Positions 24,178 through 32,161 of a stretch of DNA of 64,000 nucleotides are shown here, one piece after another. The notes beneath the pieces were generated by a model, which had not been told where the DNA came from, did no database searches, and worked only from the letters and a program-made list of their open reading frames with translations. This stretch comes from Sphingomonadaceae bacterium (GTDB lineage Bacteria > Pseudomonadota > Alphaproteobacteria > Sphingomonadales > Sphingomonadaceae), in the NCBI GenBank assembly GCA_030147805.1, contig JASBUR010000022.1, positions 44,816 to 108,815 on the forward strand, written 5' to 3'. Within the stretch, counting starts at the first letter, position 1. Each line of letters starts with the position of its first letter. Both the position numbers and the translations under genes were made by a program.

Positions 24178-25091
24178 CCGACCTCCGCGATCTCGTCGCG
24201 GCCGAGCTCGAGGCGCCGGTCGCCGCGGAGGTGCGGGCGTTCGCCGCCGACGTCGCGGCGCGCTACGGCGCGGCGTCGCAGGCGGTGCTGTTCTACGGCT
24301 CCTGCCTGTGGTCGAAGCAGCTCGACGGGCTGATGCTCGACTTCTACCTGCTCGTTGACGACTACGACCGCGCCTATGGCAAGCGCTGGCTGGCCGCCGC
24401 CAACCGGCTGATCCCGCCCAACGTCTTCTACGCCGAGCGCGGATCGCTGCGCGCCAAATATGCGGTGCTGAGCGTTGCCGATTTCGCGCGGCTGGCCTCA
24501 GCGCGCACGCGCAACGTCTCGGTCTGGGCGCGCTTCGCGCAGCCTGCGGCGCTCGTCTGGGCGCGCAACGACCGGGCGCGCGACGCGGCCATCGATGCCG
24601 TGGCCGACGCGGCGCCGGCGCTGCTGGCGGCGGCGCGCCCCATGCTGCCGCAGACGCTGGAGATCCGCGACCTGTGGACGCGTGCCTTCGCGCTCACCTA
24701 CGATGCCGAACTGCGCTCGGAAAAGCAGGGCAGGGGCGTCACGCTCTACGACACCGCGCCCGACCGCTACCGTCGGATCACCGCGCCCGCGCTGGCTGCG
24801 GCATGCCTTGCCGCTGACCTGTCGGGCGACACGGTGATTTTTCGCGACGCGGTCGATTCCGTCGCCGGCGAACGCGCCTGGTCGCGGCGTCGCCTCGAAG
24901 GGAAGATTCTGTCGGCGGTCCGTCTGATCAAGGCCAGCCTGACCTTCGACGGCGGCATCGACTATCTGGCGTGGAAGATCACCCGCCATTCGGGTGTCGA
25001 GATCGCCATCACGCCGTGGCAGCGCCGGCATCCGATCATCGCGGGACTGTTGCTGCTCCCCCAGTTGAAGCGCAAGGGCGCGGTGCGGTGA
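24174..25091 (+). CDS. Tam41-like nucleotidyltransferase (candidate CTP:lipid-phosphate cytidylyltransferase)
   Basis: A 305-residue protein not obviously similar to CdsA. Near the N terminus it has FYGSCLW followed by LDFYLLVDDY (about 41-66), a GS...D(x)nLLVDD nucleotidyltransferase signature. Then come NVFYAERGSLRAKYAVLS and ARTRNVSVWARFAQPAALVW, which line up with the KYGV and W..LYxxGR..KP blocks of the mitochondrial CDP-diacylglycerol synthase Tam41. Directly after a lipid kinase, the simplest idea is activation of the phosphorylated lipid with CTP. It occupies the position of cpgC in Caulobacter. GTG at 24174 overlaps the kinase stop. Confidence 0.62.
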   Translation: MTDLRDLVAAELEAPVAAEVRAFAADVAARYGAASQAVLFYGSCLWSKQLDGLMLDFYLLVDDYDRAYGKRWLAAANRLIPPNVFYAERGSLRAKYAVLSVADFARLASARTRNVSVWARFAQPAALVWARNDRARDAAIDAVADAAPALLAAARPMLPQTLEIRDLWTRAFALTYDAELRSEKQGRGVTLYDTAPDRYRRITAPALAAACLAADLSGDTVIFRDAVDSVAGERAWSRRRLEGKILSAVRLIKASLTFDGGIDYLAWKITRHSGVEIAITPWQRRHPIIAGLLLLPQLKRKGAVR

Positions 25092-25125
25092 CTTTCATAC
25101 CGCGTCCGGCATGATAGGATGCGGC

Positions 25126-25551
25126 ATGATCGTTCGGGCCTCGTTGCTGTTGATGCCGGCGCTGCTGCTGGCGATGCCGCTGGCCGCCGAAGATTCGATG
25201 CAGACCTATCGGGAGCTCACGCGCACCGTGCAGAAGCGGTCGGACTGCCTCGCCGCGCCGAACCCCGACGAGATCGTCGTCTGCGGCCGGAAACAGCAGA
25301 ATCTTCGCTACCGCCTGCCGCGCGCCGCCCAGCCGGCGGTCAACGCGCGCGGCGCGCTGAGCGTCAACGGCGAGCGCTTCGCCTACCAGCAATATCGCGC
25401 CGAAGGCGGCAGCGGTTCGTGCAGCACCGTCGGTCCCAACGGGCTGTTCGGGTGCACCACGCATGAACTGCGCGAACGCGAGGAGCAGAATGCCGGGCGC
25501 GGGCAGGGCCTCATCGCCTCGGCGCTGACCTATCTCGACCCCGACGAGTGA
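25126..25551 (+). CDS. small secreted protein with NPDEIVVCG motif
   Basis: A 141-residue product with a signal peptide (about residues 3-20, ending near LAAED). The mature part has CLAAPNPDEIVVCGRK, a motif seen often in small sphingomonad secreted proteins of unknown function, and two later cysteines (GSCSTVG and GCTTH). ATG 25126 with AGGA eight bases upstream is preferred over ATG 25111. Convergent with the HWE kinase gene. No function can be assigned. Confidence 0.65.
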   Translation: MIVRASLLLMPALLLAMPLAAEDSMQTYRELTRTVQKRSDCLAAPNPDEIVVCGRKQQNLRYRLPRAAQPAVNARGALSVNGERFAYQQYRAEGGSGSCSTVGPNGLFGCTTHELREREEQNAGRGQGLIASALTYLDPDE

Positions 25552-25572
25552 AGGCCACCGCGCCGGCGCAGT

Positions 25573-26568
25573 CTATCCCGCCAGCCGGTCCTTGCGCAGG
25601 CGCAAGGTGACGACGACGCCGGTCGGCTGCCAGTCATAATCGATGGCGCCGCCCAGTTGGCGTTCGACGCTGCGCGCGATCATCTTGCTGCCGAACCCGC
25701 GCAGCTCGGGGGGGCGATCGACCGCCGGCCCGCCGGTTTCGGCCCAGACGACCAGCAGGTCGTCGTCGACGCCGCGGCTCGAGATGTCGAGCGTCCCGGT
25801 CTCGGCCGAAAGCGCGCCATGCTTCAGCGAGTTGGTGGCCAGCTCGTGGATGACCATCGCCAGCGTGGTTGCGGTGGCCTCGCCGATGCCCATCCGCGGC
25901 ACCGCGACGCGGATCCGGCCGGAGAAGGCGGCGGAATCGTCATAGGGAGCGAGCAGGACCGACAGCAGGTCGCCGAGCAGCGCCGCCTTGCCGTCCTTGC
26001 CCTGGAGCGGGCGGATCAGATCGTGCGCGCGGCCGAGCGCGGTCAGCCGCTGCGTCAGCTCGCGCGTCATGTCGGCCGTCGTCGCGGTCGACCGTGAGGT
26101 CAGCTCGGTCAGCCCGGTGGCGATCGCCAGCAGATTCTTGACGCGATGGCTCATCTCGCCGGCGAGCAGCTCGTTGCCCTCTTCGGCCTGCTTGCGCCCA
26201 GTCACGTCGAGGAAGATGCCGAACATCACGCCATCGACGATCCCGGCGTCGGCGCCCTGGCCCCGCGCCGAGATCCAGCGAATCTCGTCGCGCAAGATGA
26301 TGCGAAAGTCGATTTCGTAGGAGCCGGCGACCGAACGGGTCGCTTCGAACGCGGCGCGGACCCGGTTGCGATAGGCAGGGTGGATGTGCGCCGACAGCGC
26401 GTCGAATCCGACCTCGCCGGCCCATGGCAGTCCCCAGAGCTCGAACCCGCGTTCGTCCATCCGGAAACCGCCGGACTCGACGGTCCATGACCACAGCGCC
26501 ACGCACGCCGCATCGATCGCAAGACGGAGATGCTCCGTCCGCCAGACTGGTCTTGCAGTGATGCTCAC
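25573..26568 (-). CDS. PAS-HWE sensor histidine kinase with HRxxN motif
   Basis: A 331-residue soluble kinase. A PAS/PAC-like domain occupies about 12-125 (WSWTVESGGFRMDERGFELWGLPW, IHPAYRNRV). The phosphoacceptor helix is EMSHRVKNLLAIATGL (about 136-151), which contains the HRxxN form found in Phy-type kinases. The ATPase region has VIHELATNSLKHGALS and GFGSKMI. There is no transmembrane segment. Kinases of this group phosphorylate PhyR and so release EcfG; an EcfG-like tail lies at the start of the window. GTG start at 26568. It interrupts the sphingolipid genes. Confidence 0.85.
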   Translation of the reverse strand: MSITARPVWRTEHLRLAIDAACVALWSWTVESGGFRMDERGFELWGLPWAGEVGFDALSAHIHPAYRNRVRAAFEATRSVAGSYEIDFRIILRDEIRWISARGQGADAGIVDGVMFGIFLDVTGRKQAEEGNELLAGEMSHRVKNLLAIATGLTELTSRSTATTADMTRELTQRLTALGRAHDLIRPLQGKDGKAALLGDLLSVLLAPYDDSAAFSGRIRVAVPRMGIGEATATTLAMVIHELATNSLKHGALSAETGTLDISSRGVDDDLLVVWAETGGPAVDRPPELRGFGSKMIARSVERQLGGAIDYDWQPTGVVVTLRLRKDRLAG

Positions 26569-26657
26569 GGAGCGGGGCTCGTGACTCTTGGCGCTGGCGA
26601 TGCGGACGCGCAGGCAGGTCTAGACCTTTGCCGTCGCCAAAGCGAGCGGTGGCGCGA

Positions 26658-27872
26658 TCAGGCGGCCTTGAGCTGGCAGTCGGTCGCCGCCGCGGCCTTC
26701 TTGAAGCGATCGATGATCGCGTCGATCTGCGCCGCCGTATGCTCGGCGCAGATCGAGCAGCGCAGCAGGTAGATGCCCGTCGGCGTCGCCGGCGGGCGCG
26801 CCATGTTGACGTAGACGCCGAGCTCGATCAGCGCCGACCACATCATCGCGGTCGTCTGCTGGTCGGGCATCAGGACTGCGATGATCGCGCTCTCGGGCGT
26901 GGCGGTCGCCAGCGTGAAGCCCGCCTGCGTCAGCCCGCCGTGAAGGTGACGCGTATTTTCCCACAGCCGCTCGCGCTTGGCGTCGCTGTGCATCAGCTTG
27001 CGGATCGAGGTGGCCGCGCAGGCGACGACCGCCGGCGGCAGCGACGCGGTGAAGGTATAGGGGCGGCAGACCAGCCGCAGAATCTCGAACTTCGGATGGT
27101 TCGACACGCAGAAGCCGCCGACGGTGCCGACCGACTTGGAAAAGGTGCCGACGACGAAATCGACGTCGGCCTCGACGCCCGCCGCTTCGTAGACGCCGCG
27201 GCCGTGCGCGCCGAAGAAGCCCATGCCGTGCGCCTCGTCGACGAGGATCATGACGTTGGGGTGCGCCTTCGCCGCGGCGACCATCTCCTTGAGCGGCGCG
27301 ATGTCGCCGAGCATCGAGTAGACGCCCTCGAGCACGACGAGCTTGTTCGCCTCGGGCGGCAGGCGGCCGAGCCGCTTCGACAGATCCTCGACCGAATTGT
27401 GGCGGAAGCGGATGATGTCGGCGTTGCCCATCGCGCAGCCGTCATAGATCGAGGCGTGGCTGTCGGCGTCGAGCACGACATAGTCGCCGCGCCCCGCGAG
27501 CGTCGCCACCATGCCGAGATTGGCCTGGTAGCCGGTCGAGAACACCATCGCATGTTCGGTGCCGTAGAAGTCGCGCAGCGCCTCCTCGACTTCCTTGTGA
27601 CCCTGGTAGGTGCCGTTGAGCACGCGGCTTCCCGTGGTGCCCGCGCCGAAGCGGCGCAGCGCGTCCTCGCCTGCGGCAATGACGTCGGGGTCGAAGGTCA
27701 TGCCCATGTAGTTGTAGGTGCCGACGAGGATCGTGTCCTTGCCGTTGATCACCGCCTCGGTCGGCGACTTCACCTCGGACATCACGATCGCGAACGGATC
27801 GCTGACGCCGCTGTCGAGCAGCGCCTGGCGCTCGGCGATCAGGCCGTCGAACTTGGAAAGCAGGTCGGTCAC
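26658..27872 (-). CDS. spt: serine palmitoyltransferase
   Basis: PLP-dependent enzyme of the alpha-oxoamine synthase family that condenses L-serine with palmitoyl-CoA or acyl-ACP to 3-ketosphinganine, the first step of sphingolipid synthesis. It is 404 residues, as in soluble homodimeric Sphingomonas SPT. The PLP lysine is K246 in GTFSKSVGTVGGF; the cofactor-ring motif VDEAHGMGFFGAHGRG is near 208-223. The GTG start at 27872 lies four bases after the ACP stop, so ACP and Spt are co-translated and the ACP probably supplies the acyl group. Confidence 0.95.
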   Translation of the reverse strand: MTDLLSKFDGLIAERQALLDSGVSDPFAIVMSEVKSPTEAVINGKDTILVGTYNYMGMTFDPDVIAAGEDALRRFGAGTTGSRVLNGTYQGHKEVEEALRDFYGTEHAMVFSTGYQANLGMVATLAGRGDYVVLDADSHASIYDGCAMGNADIIRFRHNSVEDLSKRLGRLPPEANKLVVLEGVYSMLGDIAPLKEMVAAAKAHPNVMILVDEAHGMGFFGAHGRGVYEAAGVEADVDFVVGTFSKSVGTVGGFCVSNHPKFEILRLVCRPYTFTASLPPAVVACAATSIRKLMHSDAKRERLWENTRHLHGGLTQAGFTLATATPESAIIAVLMPDQQTTAMMWSALIELGVYVNMARPPATPTGIYLLRCSICAEHTAAQIDAIIDRFKKAAAATDCQLKAA

Positions 27873-27876
27873 GATC

Positions 27877-28134
27877 TTACTTGTCCGTCATGCGCGCGAC
27901 GGCATCGGCGACCTGGCCGACCGTCTCGAGCTCGGGCAACAGGTTGAGCGGGATCACGATATCCCATTCGTCCTCGATGTTGGCGACGAGGTCCATCACC
28001 GTCAGCGAGTCGAGTTCGAGATCGTTCGCGAAGTTCGTGTCCTCGGCGATCGCGATCTCCTTCTTGTTCAAAGGGGCGATCAGCTCGGCGAGGCGAGCGA
28101 AGATGGCGGCGCGGTCGGGTGTAGGGTCGGACAT
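27877..28134 (-). CDS. acyl carrier protein dedicated to sphingolipid synthesis
   Basis: An 85-residue ACP. The phosphopantetheine attachment serine is S43 in LELDSLTVMDLV. The helix-II region is acidic as usual. It is directly upstream of spt, as in Caulobacter and other sphingomonads, and distinct from the fatty-acid-synthesis AcpP, which normally lies beside fabF. ATG at 28134; spacing to spt is four bases. Confidence 0.9.
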   Translation of the reverse strand: MSDPTPDRAAIFARLAELIAPLNKKEIAIAEDTNFANDLELDSLTVMDLVANIEDEWDIVIPLNLLPELETVGQVADAVARMTDK

Positions 28135-28253
28135 GGGCCGGCTCCTTATGGATTGAAGGCGCGGATGCCAAGACTTTGTGGCGACGCCGCGGCAGGATGA
28201 GGACACATGACGATCGCTTGCCGATTGTTGCGTGGCCGTGTCATGTACGCGGC

Positions 28254-28778
28254 GTGACCTACGCCCCGCACGACCCGGTTGCCGCGTCGAACGCGATCCA
28301 CCTGCTCCGCACGACGCAGCAGCATCATATGCAATTGTCGTCGATGGCTGATCAGAAGGCGAGCATCCTCATCGGCGCGACGTTCGTCGTCTTCACCATC
28401 ATTCTGCGCGACGGCATGGACCGGGCGCTGTCGCCGCCGCTCGTCGTGCTCGCCGTCTCCGCCTTCGTCTCGGCGGCGCTGGGGGTCATGGCCATCCTGC
28501 CGTCGGTTCAAACGCGGCCGGGCCAGAACCCCAACTATCTGTTCTTCGGGGCTTTCACCCATCTGAGCGAAGCCGAGTTCATCGAGGTGATGAGGCCCAA
28601 GCTCGAGGATTTCGACGAGCTCGCGAATGCGATGATCCGCGACGTCTACCAGCTCGGGCTCGTCCTCCAGAACAAGAAATATCGTTACCTCGGCTATGCC
28701 TATCGGGTGTTCTTCGTCGGGCTGGTGTCGACCTTCCTGGCGTTCATCGCCGAAACCGGGCTCAAGCAGCTGGGCTAG
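28254..28778 (+). CDS. two-TM membrane protein resembling the Pycsar effector family (DUF5706/PycTM)
   Basis: A 174-residue protein. An N-terminal helix HLLRTTQQHHMQLSSMADQKASILIG (about 16-41) leads into two hydrophobic segments (about 40-55 and 62-80). Then comes a cytoplasmic part with NPNYLFFGAFTHLSEAEF (about 93-110), and a final membrane segment follows NKKYRYLGYAYRVFF (about 143-173). The ADxKAS motif before the first membrane helix matches the Pycsar membrane effector family. No nucleotide cyclase is adjacent. GTG 28254 is chosen because upstream codons read into divergent-promoter sequence; the ribosome site is weak. Confidence 0.6.
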   Translation: MTYAPHDPVAASNAIHLLRTTQQHHMQLSSMADQKASILIGATFVVFTIILRDGMDRALSPPLVVLAVSAFVSAALGVMAILPSVQTRPGQNPNYLFFGAFTHLSEAEFIEVMRPKLEDFDELANAMIRDVYQLGLVLQNKKYRYLGYAYRVFFVGLVSTFLAFIAETGLKQLG

Positions 28779-28791
28779 GGCCGGAGCGCAT

Positions 28792-29691
28792 TCAGGCTTT
28801 CAGCCAGCCCGCCTCGCGGTACCAGCCTGCGGTCGCGGCAAGGCCTTCGGGCGCCGCGATCTGCGGCGTCCAGCCCGGAATGGCTGGCCCGCGCGATACC
28901 CAGTCGGGATGAGCGAAATAGCGGGCGCGGTCGAAGCTGAGCTTGGGCAGCCGGCCGCGCAATCGCGAGAGCGCGGTATCGACGGCGGCGCCCGCCAGCA
29001 TGCCGGCGCGCGGCACGCGCAGCACGAGCGGCTGCCGATTCACCGCGGCGCCGATCAGCCGGGCGAAGTCGCCGTGATCATAGCCCTCGTGATGGCCGTC
29101 GTCGGGCTCGAACACGCCCGACGCGCTGCCCGTTGCCAGCGCGAGCAGCGCGGCGGCGAGGTCGTCGGCGTGGATGAACGACGCCCGCCCGCGCATCGGG
29201 ACGAGCGCGATGCCCTGCGCCGCCAGCCGGAACAGCTCGAACGTCTCCCGGTCGCCCGGTCCGTAGACCGCGGGCGGCCGCAGGATTGCCCAGTCGATCC
29301 CGGCCGCCGGGATCAGCGCTTCCGACGCGGCCTTGCTCGCGCCGTAGCCCGAGAGCTGCGGCTCGCGCGCGGCGAGCGACGACACATGGACGAAGCGCCC
29401 GACGTTGGCCGCTCTCGCCGCGTCCAGCACGACGCGTGTGCCCTCGAAATTGCCGGCGTGGAATTCGGCCGGCGTGCGCGCGTTGATGACGCCGGCGACA
29501 TGGATCACCGCATCGACGCCGTCGCACAGCCCCCCGCAGGCGCCGAGATCGCCGGCGATCCAGTCGATACCGCGTTGCTGGGTCTGCGGACGGCGCGTCA
29601 GCGCGCGGACGCGATGGCCGCGCTCGACGGCAAGCTTGAGCAGGCGCTGGCCGACGAAACCGGTCCCGCCGGTGACGGCGAGGGTGGCCAC
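28792..29691 (-). CDS. NAD-dependent epimerase/dehydratase family, probable ceramide reductase (CerR)
   Basis: A 299-residue extended short-chain dehydrogenase. GGTGFVG (about 8-14) is the Rossmann glycine motif; SSLAA and YGASK (about 109-125) give the Ser/Tyr-x3-Lys catalytic set. In Caulobacter the corresponding gene (cerR), beside spt and the ACP, reduces the 3-keto group during ceramide formation. Here it is adjacent to the acyl-AMP ligase gene (one base between them) and close to spt. Family membership is certain; CerR function is inferred from position. Confidence 0.78.
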   Translation of the reverse strand: MATLAVTGGTGFVGQRLLKLAVERGHRVRALTRRPQTQQRGIDWIAGDLGACGGLCDGVDAVIHVAGVINARTPAEFHAGNFEGTRVVLDAARAANVGRFVHVSSLAAREPQLSGYGASKAASEALIPAAGIDWAILRPPAVYGPGDRETFELFRLAAQGIALVPMRGRASFIHADDLAAALLALATGSASGVFEPDDGHHEGYDHGDFARLIGAAVNRQPLVLRVPRAGMLAGAAVDTALSRLRGRLPKLSFDRARYFAHPDWVSRGPAIPGWTPQIAAPEGLAATAGWYREAGWLKA

Positions 29692-29692
29692 G

Positions 29693-31468
29693 CTACGCGG
29701 CGACGTCGAACGGCTGGATTTCGCCCGACAGGTAGAGCGTGCGCGCCTTCGAGCGGCTGAGCTTGCCGGAGCTGGTGCGCGGCAGCGTGCGCGGCGGGAC
29801 CAGCTCGACGACGCAGTTCATGCCGGTGATCGTGCGCACCTTCGACTTGATCGCCTCGCGAAGCGCGGCGCGCTCGGCCGGGTCGCTGGTGCGGCACTGG
29901 ACGAGCACTGCCGGCGCTTCCTCGCCCGACGGCGTGGTGATCGAGAAGGCGGCGATGTCGCCCGCCTTGAAGCCGGGCAATTGCTCGATCGCCCACTCGA
30001 TGTCCTGCGGCCAGTGGTTCTTGCCGTTGATGATGATCATGTCCTTGGCGCGGCCCACGATGTAGACGTAGCCGTCGACGAGGTAACCCATGTCGCCGGT
30101 ATCGAGCCAGCCGTCCTTCAGGCAGGCGGCGGTCGACACCTCGTCGCGGAAATAGCCGACCATCACCGACGGTCCCGACACGAAGACGCGGCCGATGTTG
30201 CGGTCGGCAAGCGGCGCCCCGGCGTCGTCACGCACCTCGATGATGTGGCCCGGAACCGCCTTGCCGCAGTTGACGATCGAGCGGTAGCGGATCGGCCGGC
30301 CCCGGTTCGCCTCGGCGCTTTCATCGGCGGCCTCGGCATGGCCTTCGCCGGCCAGCAGCCGCTCGTCGACGAGATCGATGACGATACCTTCACCCGGCGG
30401 CATGATCGACGCGGCGAGCGTGACCTCGGCGAGGCCGTAGCTCGGCAGGAAGGCGCTGGCCTTGAAGCCCGCCGGCGCGAAGGCGTCGACGAACGCCTGC
30501 ATGACGTCGGGGCGGATCATGTCGGCGCCGTTGCCGGCGACGCGCCAGCGCGACAGGTCGAACTTGCCGGCGGCATCGGTCTGGCTCGACACGCGGCGCG
30601 CGCAGATGTCGTAGCCGAAGGTCGGGCTGTACGACATGGTGTGGCCGTCGGCGCGGCTGATCAGCGTCAGCCACGACAGCGGGCGGCGCGCGAAATCCTC
30701 GGTCGCGAGATAGTCGACCGACATCTGGTTGGCGACCGGCGACAGGAAGCAGCCGACGAGGCCCATGTCGTGATACCAGGGCAGCCACGACACGAGCCGA
30801 TCGTCGTCCTGCACCTTCATGCAGCTCGAATGGCAGAACAGGTTGTTGAGCAGCGCGGCATGCGTGACCGCAACGCCATGCGGGAAGCGCGTCGAGCCGC
30901 TCGAATATTGCAGATAGGCGATATCTTCGGGCTTGGCCTGCGGCAGCGCCACCTCGGGGGCCGGCTTCGCCGCGAAGCTCGCCCAGTCGTCGGCGCGCGC
31001 GCGCGGCAGCGCCGCAGCGGCTTCGGCGACCATCGGCAGCAGCCCGGGCGGGCTCAGCACCAGCGCGGGATCGCAGCTGATCAGCTGGTTGCGGATCTGT
31101 TCGATATAGCCCTCGCGGCCGCCGAACGAGGTCGGCAGCGGCAGCGGTACCGGCCAGGCGCCGGCATAAACCACGCCGAAGAACAGCGCGGCGAACTCGG
31201 CGCCGGTCTCGGCGATCAGCGCGACGCGATCGCCGACGCCGATGCCGTCGGCGATCAGGCGGCGGGCCTGGACCAGCGCATCGGCGCGCAGCGCGCTGAA
31301 CGGATAGGTGCGGACCAGGCTGGCGCGCGCGTCGAAGAAATTGAAGCCGCGCTGCCCCTGCGCGGCATAGTCCAGCGCCTCGCCCAGCGTGCCGAAGTCG
31401 GCCAGGCGGCGAGGGAGGTCGTCGCGCGTGGGCGTGACGGCGTCGTCGCGGATGATGGGCTGCAGCAA
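29693..31468 (-). CDS. fatty acyl-AMP ligase / acyl-ACP synthetase for sphingolipid synthesis
   Basis: A 591-residue adenylate-forming enzyme. AMP-binding signatures: YLQYSSGSTRFPHGV (about 192-206), the A5-like PSYGLAEVT (about 333-341), WLDTGDMGYLVDGYVYIVGRAKDMI (about 437-461). It most resembles the fatty acyl-AMP ligase branch that loads acyl chains onto carrier proteins; the likely acceptor is the ACP at 27877-28134, feeding Spt. TTG at 31468 is preferred because GGGAGA lies seven bases upstream; an alternative TTG exists at 31510. First gene of the leftward CerR unit. Confidence 0.85.
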   Translation of the reverse strand: MLQPIIRDDAVTPTRDDLPRRLADFGTLGEALDYAAQGQRGFNFFDARASLVRTYPFSALRADALVQARRLIADGIGVGDRVALIAETGAEFAALFFGVVYAGAWPVPLPLPTSFGGREGYIEQIRNQLISCDPALVLSPPGLLPMVAEAAAALPRARADDWASFAAKPAPEVALPQAKPEDIAYLQYSSGSTRFPHGVAVTHAALLNNLFCHSSCMKVQDDDRLVSWLPWYHDMGLVGCFLSPVANQMSVDYLATEDFARRPLSWLTLISRADGHTMSYSPTFGYDICARRVSSQTDAAGKFDLSRWRVAGNGADMIRPDVMQAFVDAFAPAGFKASAFLPSYGLAEVTLAASIMPPGEGIVIDLVDERLLAGEGHAEAADESAEANRGRPIRYRSIVNCGKAVPGHIIEVRDDAGAPLADRNIGRVFVSGPSVMVGYFRDEVSTAACLKDGWLDTGDMGYLVDGYVYIVGRAKDMIIINGKNHWPQDIEWAIEQLPGFKAGDIAAFSITTPSGEEAPAVLVQCRTSDPAERAALREAIKSKVRTITGMNCVVELVPPRTLPRTSSGKLSRSKARTLYLSGEIQPFDVAA

Positions 31469-31606
31469 ACCGGCTCTCCCTTTCGATTCCGGCGCTGGCT
31501 CCGGTGCCAAGCGCCGAACGACCCTGTTCGCAGGGTTATCGTTTTCACGCAGGTTGCCATCTGACGATGCGGCGCGTTCAAAATCCGGCCCGACTATGGC
31601 AGGAAC

Positions 31607-32161
31607 GTGGCACAGCGCATGGATAAGGACAGCCCCTCAGCGCGCCGCGAGCGCAAACCGAAGAAGCCGCTCACCGCGGAATCGCTCAACTGGTTCGCGC
31701 TGCGCTATGTCGAACGGTATGCGACGACGCGCGAAAAGCTGCGCAAATATTTGAACGGCAAGCTCTACGAGCGCGGCTGGGCGGGAGAGGGGGCGGCACC
31801 GATCGATGCGCTCGTCGACCGTTTCGCCGAGCTTCGCTACGTCGACGATCGCAGCTACGGCGAGACCAAGGCGCGGAGTCTCGAACGGCGCGGCTACGGC
31901 CTGCGGCGCGTCGACCAGGCGTTGATGGCCGCCGGCATCGAGCCCGAATTGCGCGAGGACATCCGCGGCGAGGTCGACGAAGCCGAGGCGGCGCTGGCCT
32001 ATGCCCGCCGCAAGCGCATCGGCCCGTTCGCCGCGGAGAAGGCGAGCCCGGAACGGCGGCAGAAGCAGTTCGCCGCGATGGTTCGCGCCGGGCACGGTTT
32101 CGATCGGGTCAAGGCGATCCTCGGTGCCGAAACCGAGGAGGATCTCGATCAATATCCCTGA
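31607..32161 (+). CDS. recX: regulatory protein RecX
   Basis: A 184-residue RecX-family modulator of RecA filaments. The three-helix RecX repeats are visible: LNWFALRYVERYATTREKLRKYL (about 27-49), LVDRFAELRYVDDRSYGETKARSLERRGYGLRRVDQALMAAGI (about 68-110), then a third repeat with FAAMVRAGHGFDRVKAIL (about 155-172). Start GTG 31607 or ATG 31619; AGGA lies very close to the GTG, so the choice is open. recA is not in the window. Confidence 0.85.
   Translation: MAQRMDKDSPSARRERKPKKPLTAESLNWFALRYVERYATTREKLRKYLNGKLYERGWAGEGAAPIDALVDRFAELRYVDDRSYGETKARSLERRGYGLRRVDQALMAAGIEPELREDIRGEVDEAEAALAYARRKRIGPFAAEKASPERRQKQFAAMVRAGHGFDRVKAILGAETEEDLDQYP

Noticed and set aside
28254..28778. A complete Pycsar anti-phage system
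   Set aside because: Only an effector-like membrane protein is present; no nucleotide cyclase gene is adjacent, so a defence system cannot be claimed.
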